Shown: positions 54,411 to 64,000 of the stretch, in pieces
How the letters are laid out: each line of letters begins with the position of its first letter
Position numbering within the stretch: the first letter of the stretch is position 1
Origin: Eudorina sp. 2006-703-Eu-15
Taxonomy: Eukaryota; Chlorophyta; Chlorophyceae; Chlamydomonadales; Volvocaceae
Length of the DNA: 64,000 bases
Reading direction: 5' to 3'
Assembly (NCBI GenBank): GCA_003117195.1
Contig: BDSI01000035.1
Location: forward strand, 866,001 to 930,000
Program-made: the position numbers and the translations under genes
The notes under the pieces: model-generated
Told to the model about the DNA's origin: nothing
Database searches by the model: none
What the model saw: only the letters and a program-made list of their open reading frames with translations

Positions 54411-55001
54411 TCAAGGACGGCTTGATTGCGTGTCGTCACATGCTCGGCGCGGGGGCTGCGCGTGTATGCCTTGGCGGCAACTCCCAGGGCGGCGACAGCG
54501 AAACCCAAAACCACTTGGCGGCACACGCGCGTCCGCAGGGCAAGCCGATAACATGCTTGCTGCAGAGTCCAACAAACGCACCTGCTGCGGCTTCCATCCT
54601 GGTAATTTCACGTCGCCGGCAGTCTTGGAAGTGCTTGCCGGCGGCGCCGAACGGTCCACCGCTTGTGACATAACAAATTCTTATGACTGCTCAATGTATT
54701 ATGATGTCCAGATGATATAAGGAACAAGCTAAGTGGACTTTCTTGCGTTGGTTACAACGCTGGCGGCGAATATTACCAATGAAAAATACTTGGCATCAAT
54801 TAGGCCATGCTTGTGCGGTCAGTGCAGGTTGCCTACATGTTTCCGACAAGCAAAGTCTAACGAGAAAATGTACGACAACCGTTCATCAACGAGCGAATGA
54901 CGTTCACTCGAAGAATAGCCGAATGCCGCAGTGCATTTGGCGCAAGCGCATGCTGATTGATTTCTTGTGCGAGTCTGCAAAGGCACCGGCAGAGAACAAA
55001 A
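54411..55001. promoter_or_regulatory. Shared upstream region of L1-domain and desaturase genes
   Basis: The two genes diverge from this 590-bp interval, which must hold both promoters and 5' UTRs. It is less GC-rich toward 54660-54800. I see no strong TATA box or named element, so this is called from position only. Confidence 0.5.
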
Positions 55002-58000
55002 ATGCAGCTCGCCCTGGGACAGAAGGCGCCGACCGCACGATGCTCGGGCGCGAGAGTTGCTCAATTGTGCCCTTTGAGGCCGGCTGGGGCGCGCGTTGCA
55101 AGGCTGGCAGGTGAGGGCAATCGTGCGAGCGCCGGGTTCCTCGCGTGTGGCCAGCCTCAAAACGCGACGGGGCCATTCTGCGTTCATCCGCCCTGCAGTG
55201 AAGTCCCAAGCTGTTGCTGCTGCGCCTGAGAAGAAGTTGAAGGCTTCAGACGTCAATGCTGTGGGCCTGAAAGATGTTCCACTGCGGTCGCTCTTTCCTG
55301 ATGAGCCCAAGTCCCCTGCACCTGTAAGTTTCAGGAGAATCTTGATTGAATCTGATGTTTGATCTTCAAATTTCATCAAGATTTGCCATTTCTTGTGGTA
55401 TTTGAGGTGTGGGCTGGCAACATGGCCGAGTCGTCGATAGTGACGGGCTGCCTTTGGATTCTTGTCCCAACACACTAATCGTTGTCGTCACTACATGACG
55501 GATGCAATTGAAGTTACAAACAGCGTCGGTTCGCCTGCACGGCTTGCGTCGGTTACATCTTCGTCAGCCGTGCGACCAACTGTATCTCCATCAGATCAAG
55601 TAACCCCCTCGGTGTCGCGTTATATAACCTCTCCAGGGTGCGCCTAAGCTGAAGGTGGCCATCGTAGGCGGCGGTCTGGCGGGCCTGTCCACCGCCGTCG
55701 AGCTGCTGGACCAGGGGTAAGCCCGACAGGGCGGGTTGTGCGCATTAAGCGATCGTGGACAGGCCTGAAGCATATAATGCACGGCTCTGGAGACCGGATT
55801 TGACCTCGTAGATTCAGGGGTCTCAATACGGCTGCAAGCGGCAGAAAGCTGCCTGGCAAGTCTTTCTTCGGCGCCTTGAGAGGTTGGGGGTGAGCCGCAC
55901 CACAGCGCCGTGCCAGGTCGGTGTCGTACCAGCGGTGGTGGTCGCAGCACTCAAACAGCTGTCGGGTGATGGTCCGAAGGTCCCACGGCTAGCGTCCGCG
56001 GCTGCGACCGCGACACACTTGTTGCCACGGCGTCTGAGTGGCAGTCCAGTCCAGATCTCGACCCATATCGAAATTCCAGCGGACGTCGGTGATCATTCGC
56101 GGCCGGCTGGACTGGTCTTTCTTGAAGCTAGCGGAAAGGCTAGCATACAGCGGCTCCCGGCCATCTCGAAGTCATTCCAGCCCGCGTGCTCCCTCTCCGC
56201 AAGTCCAGCACGGAACAGCCAGTGAGCTGAGGACGTACCCGTGGAGCCCTGAGGATGTCCTGGTTGTGCCCGGGATTGTTTCTGGATTGTTCCTGAGTTA
56301 GGTTTTCGATTTTAACCCCTGCGTCACATCTGCACTTGGGTCCGCGACGCACGGATTCCGACGCGTTGGATACTGTGGCGGGGAGGGGGCCCAGCAGCGC
56401 GATCCGGAGGTAGAGCTGGAAAGCAGCTGCTCAGGAACTTCGTCATCTTGCTAGTCGACCCCGTCGCCTGCCTCGGCTGGAAGGGTTTGCCCGGGAGCTT
56501 GACACATCCTGCCAGTCGACCCCGTCGCCTGCCTCAGCACGCGACCCACATGGCTGTAGACAGACATTGCTTTCTCCGAACCCCACAGCTTCCTGATACC
56601 CCTCCCTGAAACCGCTCCCTGTTCCCGTTTGTTGCCCGCGCACCTGCCCGCGCACCCTGTTCGCGCACCTCGAAGATACGAGGTGGACATCTACGAGGGA
56701 CGCCAGTGGATCGGCGGCAAGGTGGCGTCGTACGTGGACAAGAACGGGAACCACATTGAGGTGCGACCCGTCTCAATCAACCTGCACTGCACCGGAGGCC
56801 CGCGGGATGCGAATGCGGTGCGGAGCAGCAGCGCGGGGCGCCCGGGGGGGGGGAGCGCAGGGGCATAGGGCCGGCGACGTGGGGCGCCCCGTGTGCTGGC
56901 GACCAGGCGGGGGATGTCCCGCGGATCGAAGCGGGCGAAAAGGGAGGGAACAGTCGGGGGCCAAGGGAGGGAACAGGGGGGGGCAAGGAGCGTGGGAAGG
57001 GTTGGGATGAGCACGTCTTGCACTCACCGTCATGAGTTTTAATGGCTGCCGGAAGGGCGGAAGGAGGCCTGGAAAAAGCCGCCGCCCCGTTGAGTTTCAG
57101 GAGGCCATTGGGGGAGTGGGGGCGAATGGGTGGGTGAGTTGGGACAGTGCTTCGGGCGCTTGGGAGGTGCACTCCCGACGGACGGACAGGGCGAGCCGTC
57201 GCTGGGCAAGGGCGGGGCATGCATGCGGGGGCAAGGGCGAGGCGGACGGCATGCCATGATGAGGCCATGCGGAGGCGGTGAGAGGAGCTGTATGCTGGCG
57301 ATTTACGGGCAGCTGGGGGCTGCAAAGCGGTCCATGGTCGGACAGGCCCAGCAGCCAAAGGGCGTGCGCTCTGGTGTCATGGTTTGGGGGGCCCTGCCGT
57401 GGGGCCGCGGGTTAGGTCGCCACATACACACGCACGCACGCACGCACACACACACGCGCGTACACATACACAAGTTGTTTTGGATCGGGCGGGGTTCTTG
57501 AAAACATACACATCTATGCGCAGAGGGCGGGGAAGGGGGCAACTCCAAGGTGCAGCCACGCCGCTTGCATGTCGCGCACTTAGCCTCAATACCGAAGAAT
57601 CACGCACATCATGCACACAACACACTTTCCTACATACCCACATGGAATGTGTGATCTTCAGCCGACCTTGGTCCGTTGAACCCCTGGGTAGCAACCGGAG
57701 GCCTGTGCTGGCGGACGGCGGCCACTCGGCCCGGCCCGGTCCGACGCACCCTTCAGGAGCAGTACCCCCAGTGCCCCCAGTCGCACCAGTGCCCAACCCA
57801 CGCTGCTCCAACCGCCCGCGTCGCTCGCGTTCCCCACCACCGCCCAACCCCCAGCAGCGCAGTTTGAAGATGTCCTGGTACAGGTGATGCTTCACCGGAC
57901 TTTTGCTCTGGCAGCAGCGCAGTTTGGAAATGTCTTATGCCAATGTCCTATGCACCGCCCTGCGCCCTGTCCCCCCCCTTCCCCCGCAGATGGGTCTCCA

Positions 58001-61000
58001 CGTGTTCTTCGGCTGCTACTTCAACCTCTTCCGTCTGATGGCCAAGTGCGGGGTGCTGGAGAACCTGCTGGTCAAGGTGGGCGGCGGGGCGGGGCGGGGG
58101 GGGGGGCAGGGGGCCGAACGAAGCAGCGAACGAAGCAGCGGTTTGGAGGAGGGGGATGTGCAGCGAGTCTGCCTGCAAGGGGCCGGGACCTGGGATACGG
58201 AGGGCGTGGGATGGGGTTGCGCTTGCGCGTGTGTGTGTGTGTGGGTGTACGGGTGGGAGGACTGGGCCCTGAGAAGAGAGGAGCCCAGCGCAACAGGCGA
58301 TGTAGATGATGACACCCGGAACGCGGATAGTGTGTTTCGATAAAAGACCCGCCCGACCCAAACCAAGCACCAATAGTGTGTATGTGTGTGTTTGGGACAA
58401 CAGCGAGGGGCGGGCCGGTGTTGGCCCTCCTGATGGAACGCTCGGGCATGATTCCCTCTCCCTGTGGAAGTTCTTCTGGAGGGGTTAAGCTCCATGGGTA
58501 GGTTTCCCTAAAAGCTCTTGAAAGCTCTTGAAGGACGGACGGTCTGCCAGGGGTCATCCTCGAGCAGTGGTGGAGCACGAAGGTGGTCGGGTCCGGATTT
58601 GGGAGCCTGCGGCTCGTTGGTGTGATGGGGCGAAGCCGTTTCATCAAAGCGTCCGCAGACCTGGCAACCTGGTCCCCGTCCCGTTGAGACCCACGGGTCG
58701 TTGAAACCAGGGATCCGGGAGGTCATCGCGAGCAGCCCCAGATCGCGACCCCCATGGGCGAGGCGTCGCGGGGCGTCGAGGGGCCCCCAGGGTCCCTTGG
58801 CGTGAGGGGGGTTGACGGCGACGGCCCTGTCTGTAGGGGGCGCCAGCCCTGTGTGTAGGGGCCGCCAGCCCTGTCTGTTCAACACCCGCTGTCGTCCGGA
58901 TCCGCATCCCGAATCTGGTTCCCCTCTCCACCCCCAGGAGCACACCCACACGTTCTGCAACAACGACGGTGACGTGCGCGAGCTGGACTTCCGCTTCTAC
59001 GTCAACGGCATGAAGGTCGGGGCGCCCTTCCACGGTGAGCCGTCGGGCCGGCGACGGCGGGGATGGGGGCCAGGTCGCCTTGGGCTGTAGGCCTCCTCAG
59101 CAGCATCCCTCTGAATGCGGACGTGGGTTCATCAACCCATCGGGTGTCAAGACGGCAGGTCCCTTCTTGATTTCCACAAATATCCGCTTGATGTCCACAA
59201 CATACCCATGGCTCGGGCGGGTTTCTTTCGCTAAACACCCGCACGGCCACGCTCCAGGTATCTGACGCCGCCATCCCTCTCACCACCCCACCCGCCCCAC
59301 CCCGAATATGTCTTCCAATTTCCCATACCCCACCCCGCCGTCTATCAATGCCCTCTATTAAATCGCACCCACCCCGCCGTGCCCCCAAACCCTCTCGCAG
59401 GCCTGAAGGCCTTCTTCACCACCCCCCAGCTGGAGCCGCTCGACAAGGTGGCCAACAGCCTGGCGCTGGGCACCTCGCCCATCGTGAGGGCGCTGATCGA
59501 TCCGGAGGGCGGCATGAAGGACATCCGCGACTTGGACGGCGTGTCCTTCACGCAGTGGTTCACCAGCCACGGCGGCTCCATGAACTCCATCAAGCGCATG
59601 TGGGACCCCATCGGTGAGCCACCCCGCCGGCCTGCCGGCCTGCCTGTCAGCCTGTATGTGAGCCAGCCAGGCCGCCAGCCAGGCCGCCAGCCAGGCCGCC
59701 AGCCAGGCCGCCAGTCAGGCAGCCAGTGGTCGAGGGGCCAACAGGCGCTGGACGTAGGCTTCCGGGGTCCGGGTGCACCTTGATTGATTGTGAAGCGACT
59801 GCGGGCAGCCCAGCAACCGGGGGGAGCCCCATCCCCGCAGCCCCCGCCCATGTCAGTCCTACACCACCACCTTCCTACTTTACACTCGCCTCCCGCGTCC
59901 CTTTCGCCCCGCCCCGATCCCCGCAGCCTACGCCCTGGGCTTCCTGGACTGCGACCACATCTCGGCGCGCTGCATGCTCACCATCTTCCAGTTCTTCGCC
60001 ACCAAGACGGACGCCTCGGTGCTGCGCATGCTCAACGGCTCGCCCGCGGAGCGGCTGCTCAAGCCCATCGCCGACTACATCACCGCCAAGGGCGGCCGCA
60101 TCCACACGCGGTCGGGCTGCAAGTGAGCGAGGCGGCGCGGCAGCTCTGCGGGGCTTCGGGGCGGGGCGGGGCGGGGTTTCGGGCGAGGTTTGGGGTAGGG
60201 TAAGGCAGGGTGAAGTTTCGGGTGAGGTTTGGGGCAGGGTGAGGCCGTGGCGGGGCCAGGAGTTTGGTACAGGACGTACGGCGGCAGGGGTGGCGCGTCA
60301 GGGAGGCCTTGAGTGCAAGGCCGAGTTGCCAAGGCAAGGCAAGGCAAGGCAGAGTACGGACCTGAGAGGCACGATAGCCCTACACGCCAGCGCCTTATTG
60401 AATCGCCCGTACGGCATGACGTAAGAAAGCAAGTCTAGCAACCGCCTGCTTGTGACATCTCTTGTTGACTCATCGCGTGACGGGTGGGGACGTGACGGGT
60501 GGGGACGTCCCACCGTCTTCCGCTCACAGGGAGGTGCTGTACGAGAAGGCGGCTGACGGCACCACGCGCGTCACTGGCCTGAAGGTCGGACCCATGGGTC
60601 GCGAGCGGCTGATCACCGCTGACGCGTACGTGGCGGCGCTCGACGTGCCCGGCATCAAGATGCTGCTGCCGCCCGCCTGGCGGTCGCACACCCAGTTCGA
60701 CGCGATCTACAAGCTGGTGGGCGTGCCCGTCATTACCGTGCAGCTGCGGTACGACGGCTGGGTCACGGAGATGAAGGTACGGCGGCGTCGAGTCTCGACA
60801 ACCGGGGTGCGAGGGGGCACCGTCGACCCACGGGTCGCCTGCCTGGACGTACACGGTCAGCGCACCTATTGCGTTAGGCGGTACCAGCAGTCCAGCACCG
60901 TATGACGGGCATTACCTTGGCGAGCGTTCACTCATCTTATTGGCACTCCTGCCCTGCCTGCCTACGAACGCGCACACGCACACACTCTCCCTCCTGTGTT

Positions 61001-62348
61001 GCCCTGCCTGCCCACGAACACACACGCAGGACGCCGCCCGCGTGCGCGACCTGCGCTCCCCCGCCGGTCTGGACAACCTGCTCTACTCGGCGGACACGTA
61101 CTTCTCCTGCTTCGCCGACCTGGCGCTCACCAGCCCGGTCGAGTACTTCAAGGAGGGCGAGGGCAGCCTCATGCAGGTCAGGCTGGCTGGGGGAGGGGAG
61201 GCTGGGGCCGGGGTGAGAGGGGGCGGCGCTGTCTTGATTAGCAAAAAGGGGCGGCGGGAAGGACCACCGCGCGCTGGCAGCAGTGCCACGCTGCCGTAGT
61301 GGCGGCGAGGCAGCGTCTGAGGGGCACAGGCTCATCGAGGTGGCGTGTGCTCTCCTGGACTCGGCTGCTGTTGAGGAGGAGGGAGGAGGAAGACTCGGCC
61401 GGGGAGAGGGGGTCCGGCCAGGTGTGTGACACCGTTTTGGCAGCCGGTCGGCAGCAGGACGCAAGCCCTACTGCCCACCTGCGCACCTAACTCAACCCAA
61501 CGACGAAACCGGGCCGGAATTCCCGTCATCGCTCCCCCGCGTTTATACGCTGATAGCCTCCCCTTGATACTTACCACCCCTCGTCTGCCGCCCGCCCGCC
61601 CGGCACCCAACGTCACCCGTGGGGGCGCAGTGCGTCATCACGCCGGCAGCGCCGTACATGTCTTGGACGAACGAGGCCATCGCGGCTGAGACAGACCGCC
61701 AGGTGCGGCAGCTCTTCCCGTCGGCCCGCGGCCTCAAGTGCACTTGGCACTCGATTGTGAAGATCGGCCAGTCGCTGTACGAGGAGGCTCCAGGGATGGA
61801 CGTGTACCGGCCCGACCAGAAGACCCCCATCCCCAACTTCTTCTTGGCGGGATCCTACACCAAGCAGGTAACGACGGACGGACGGACGGACGGACGGGCG
61901 GGAAGACGGGCGGACGGGCGGGAAGACGGGCGGACGGTGGTGGGCGTCGCTGTGTTGGGTACTACCTGGAGAAGTGGTGATATGTGCCGAGCCATGGCGT
62001 TGGTTATGATGAGGTGGTGACTACTATGGGGGCGTTAGTGGTTCGTGTTAAAGCAGCGAAGGAGCTCCCGCGAACCACTGCGTTGTGTTGTCTGGCACCG
62101 AAGACCGCCAGAAGCGACGCGAGAACATGATGGGTATGTACCGTGACCACAGCTTCAATATGTTGCCGATTCCCTGTACCCCGCTTACCTTCCTAACCCT
62201 GTTGCTCCCCCTGCAGGACTACATCGACTCGATGGAGGGCGCCACCCTGTCCGGCCGGCAGTGCGCGTACTCGATCCTGGAGGCCGCCCCGGGCATCGCC
62301 GCCGCCGCCAAGGCCGCCAAGCCGGTGCCCGCCGGGGCCGCCGCGTAA
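55002..62348 (+). CDS. ZDS: Zeta-carotene desaturase, chloroplast
   Basis: Twelve exons: 55002-55110, 55199-55323, 55637-55716, 56676-56760, 57990-58076, 58938-59034, 59401-59613, 59927-60122, 60530-60776, 61030-61176, 61631-61867, 62217-62348 (584 aa plus TAA; every phase fits). Residues 1 to about 40 form an Arg/Ala-rich transit peptide ([16 protein letters not shown]...). FAD-binding [12 protein letters not shown] is at 85-96. The body follows plant [74 protein letters not shown], and the C-terminal [20 protein letters not shown]. The enzyme dehydrogenates 9,9'-di-cis-zeta-carotene via neurosporene to pro-lycopene in plastids, using FAD and plastoquinone. Length matches the family. Exon 4 starts after a non-canonical-looking but valid AAG acceptor. 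Several introns carry repeats and a dispersed motif. Confidence 0.95.
59664..59732. repeat. CAGGCCGCCAGC 12-bp repeat
   Basis: About five units of CAGGCCGCCAGC in the ZDS intron 59614-59926. Confidence 0.9.
61874..61938. repeat. GGAC/GGGCGGGAAGAC repeat
   Basis: GGAC units run into a duplicated GGGCGGGAAGACGGGCGGAC block, in the last ZDS intron (61868-62216). Confidence 0.9.
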
Positions 62349-64000
62349 GAGCATGAGAGGCGACGTCAACGCGAAGCATCACGAACAGCTGAGGAGAGCT
62401 GCGCAGCAGTAGCTCCTTCTTAAAGAGATGGCGACGTCTCGCGGGGTGATCCATGTTCTGTGCACGGGTAGGTATGTACGGACATGTACGGCATGTACGG
62501 CATGTACAGCAAACGAGGCCGGGGAGGCGTGGGCGGAGTGACATCTGTGGAGCTGTCCAGGGTCGGTTGGGTTTACATGGTAACATCCGAACGGACGTGG
62601 AGCACGTTCACGCGACGATGGTTACATGTCTGGAGCGACAGAGCATTGAAGGAACGGCGCGACGGCCGTTTGTTGGAGGAGGCGCGGAGTGCCTTGCAAG
62701 TTGAGGAGGCCCGGAGTGCCTCGCACGTGACGGTGTGAGAACCTGAGTCTCATGTGGGGTTGCTACTATCATCACCGCGCTATTGGGTTGCTTGTCGCAC
62801 CGTTGCGGGACCTGCGGGATCCGCAGAGGGAGCCCACAGGCCCGTCTCGCGTGTCGCGGCGGCGATTTACCGTTGCGGGAGGCCTCAAGAGGGCAAGTGA
62901 GCAGCTGGATGGAATGCATGAACGGGGCGGGTGTTGGCGTCTTCACTTCCCCACCGCAACCTCATTACCCAAAATATACGATAACCCTACCCTAAACCAG
63001 CCGGCGCGTGCGAGTGTGCGCGCGCGATACCGTGCCTCGATGGGCCGTCGCCTCGTCGGCCTCGCATACCCTCGGCAGTGTGGGCCGCGGCGGTGGGGGC
63101 CTTGCCATTGAGCAGGTCAGTACGCTACGAGAGGCAACGAGTGCAGCGGACCAGAGTGGTGTTCCCCGGGGTCGTCTGTTTTTGCAGAAGAATTCCGTTG
63201 TTGGAGGTGCGGCGGGAGACGTAGGACGCTGTCATTGTGGGCGACGTCCCCATGGGGTTGGAGCATGGCCGGTGCGGCGAGGTGTCCACCGGGGATCTTG
63301 ACGTGGGGCGGCCCAAGGAGGCTGAACCACACGAATGCATACACAGGTTCTGACTCAGTTCTTACCGGTTGACAAGGAGGGAGAGAGGGAGAGAGGAGAG
63401 AGGGGGCTCGAGCGGGCGAGAAGGATCGCGGACACGCCGTATAAAAGTGTACAGGAGCGGATCAGCACGTAAGGGCGGCCCAGGGTGAGGTGGACGTGAG
63501 CAGCATCTGATTGATATCGTACCGTCGGATGGGGCTGCAGAGTATTCCCCGGGGTTGGAGGGAACCGATGGGGGCGTTGCGGTGTGGCGTTGAGGAGTGT
63601 CGTTCCGTTGCAGCCACTTGGCTCCACTTCGGAGCCCCGTGGTGGTTTCGGAGGTAGGGATCCGGACACCGCGGAAGACGGACCTCAGCCTCGAAATTCG
63701 AGGGCCCCACCATCGCAACAAACACGGACATTTTCTCAAAGCGCAATTTTCCAAGACTCGCTTTGTCCTTGTTGTGGTGGGGTTCGGGCTGCGGCGATGC
63801 GCGCTGGGCTATCCGAGCGAGAGGCGGTGGTACCCGCGCGTTTGAACTGCAATACTACAGTGAAGACGGGTCTGGGAGAAGCCGGAGCGTGTCTGTGGAA
63901 TGGTCCAGTCGTTTTAATCCATCCTTGTGGTGCGATGTGCTCCCGCCACCGCTCTGCCATTGTGTTTGGATGCCGCCGCATGCCTGCTGTGTGCTTTCTC
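62349..64000. other. Downstream flank of ZDS, nothing assignable
   Basis: This should contain the ZDS 3' UTR. I could not find a TGTAA signal close to the stop. Overlapping open frames at 63355-63754 on the minus strand and 63597-63845 on plus have no recognisable motif. The sequence ends inside the window edge without a clear gene. Confidence 0.5.

Overview
The window looks like nuclear DNA of a green alga of the Chlamydomonadales, most likely a volvocine. This rests on GC-rich genes split into many short exons with GTGAGx/GTGGGT donors, coding sequence full of Gly/Ala/Pro/Gln runs, a plant-type TTTAGGG repeat, a plant-type zeta-carotene desaturase, and receptor-type adenylate/guanylate cyclases with tandem catalytic domains as known from Chlamydomonas and Volvox. 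The species cannot be fixed from sequence alone. No experimental or database evidence was available; all exon models are hand-spliced, using GT/AG sites, phase agreement across every junction and protein-family resemblance.

Layout. (1) <1-8333, plus: 3' part of a nucleotide cyclase gene with two class III catalytic-type domains, the second carrying an approximately 1,150-residue low-complexity insertion whose reading frame breaks near 6190. (2) 8334-17497: about 9 kb of repeat-rich DNA with no gene I can support. (3) 30800-17498, minus: 20-exon receptor kinase (about 1013 aa) with a cytosolic N-terminus, TM, CHASE-like ectodomain, TM, coiled coil and a TKL-type kinase domain. (4) 30801-37758: intergenic, with one possible small mitochondrial-targeted ORF running divergently from the kinase. 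(5) 49101-37759, minus: 16-exon receptor cyclase (about 1742 aa) with signal peptide, solute-binding-protein-like ectodomain, TM and two cyclase domains. (6) 49102-53598: AT-richer intergenic DNA with retroelement-like fragments. (7) 54372-53599, minus: ribosomal L1-domain protein (RSL1D1/Utp30 type) with an unresolved start. (8) 55002-62348, plus: zeta-carotene desaturase in 12 exons, 584 aa. (9) 62349-64000: flank with nothing assignable.

Functionally, three large sensor genes (cyclase, receptor kinase, cyclase) lie within 49 kb, followed by a head-to-head pair of housekeeping genes (ribosome biogenesis and carotenoid biosynthesis). Introns and intergenic DNA are dense with minisatellites and with short dispersed sequences ending in microsatellite tails, the usual mark of non-LTR or SINE 3' ends. 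The most unusual single spot is the kinase intron 22497-23071. It holds telomere-type repeats and, about 200 bp away, an exact 5'-end fragment of 18S rRNA.
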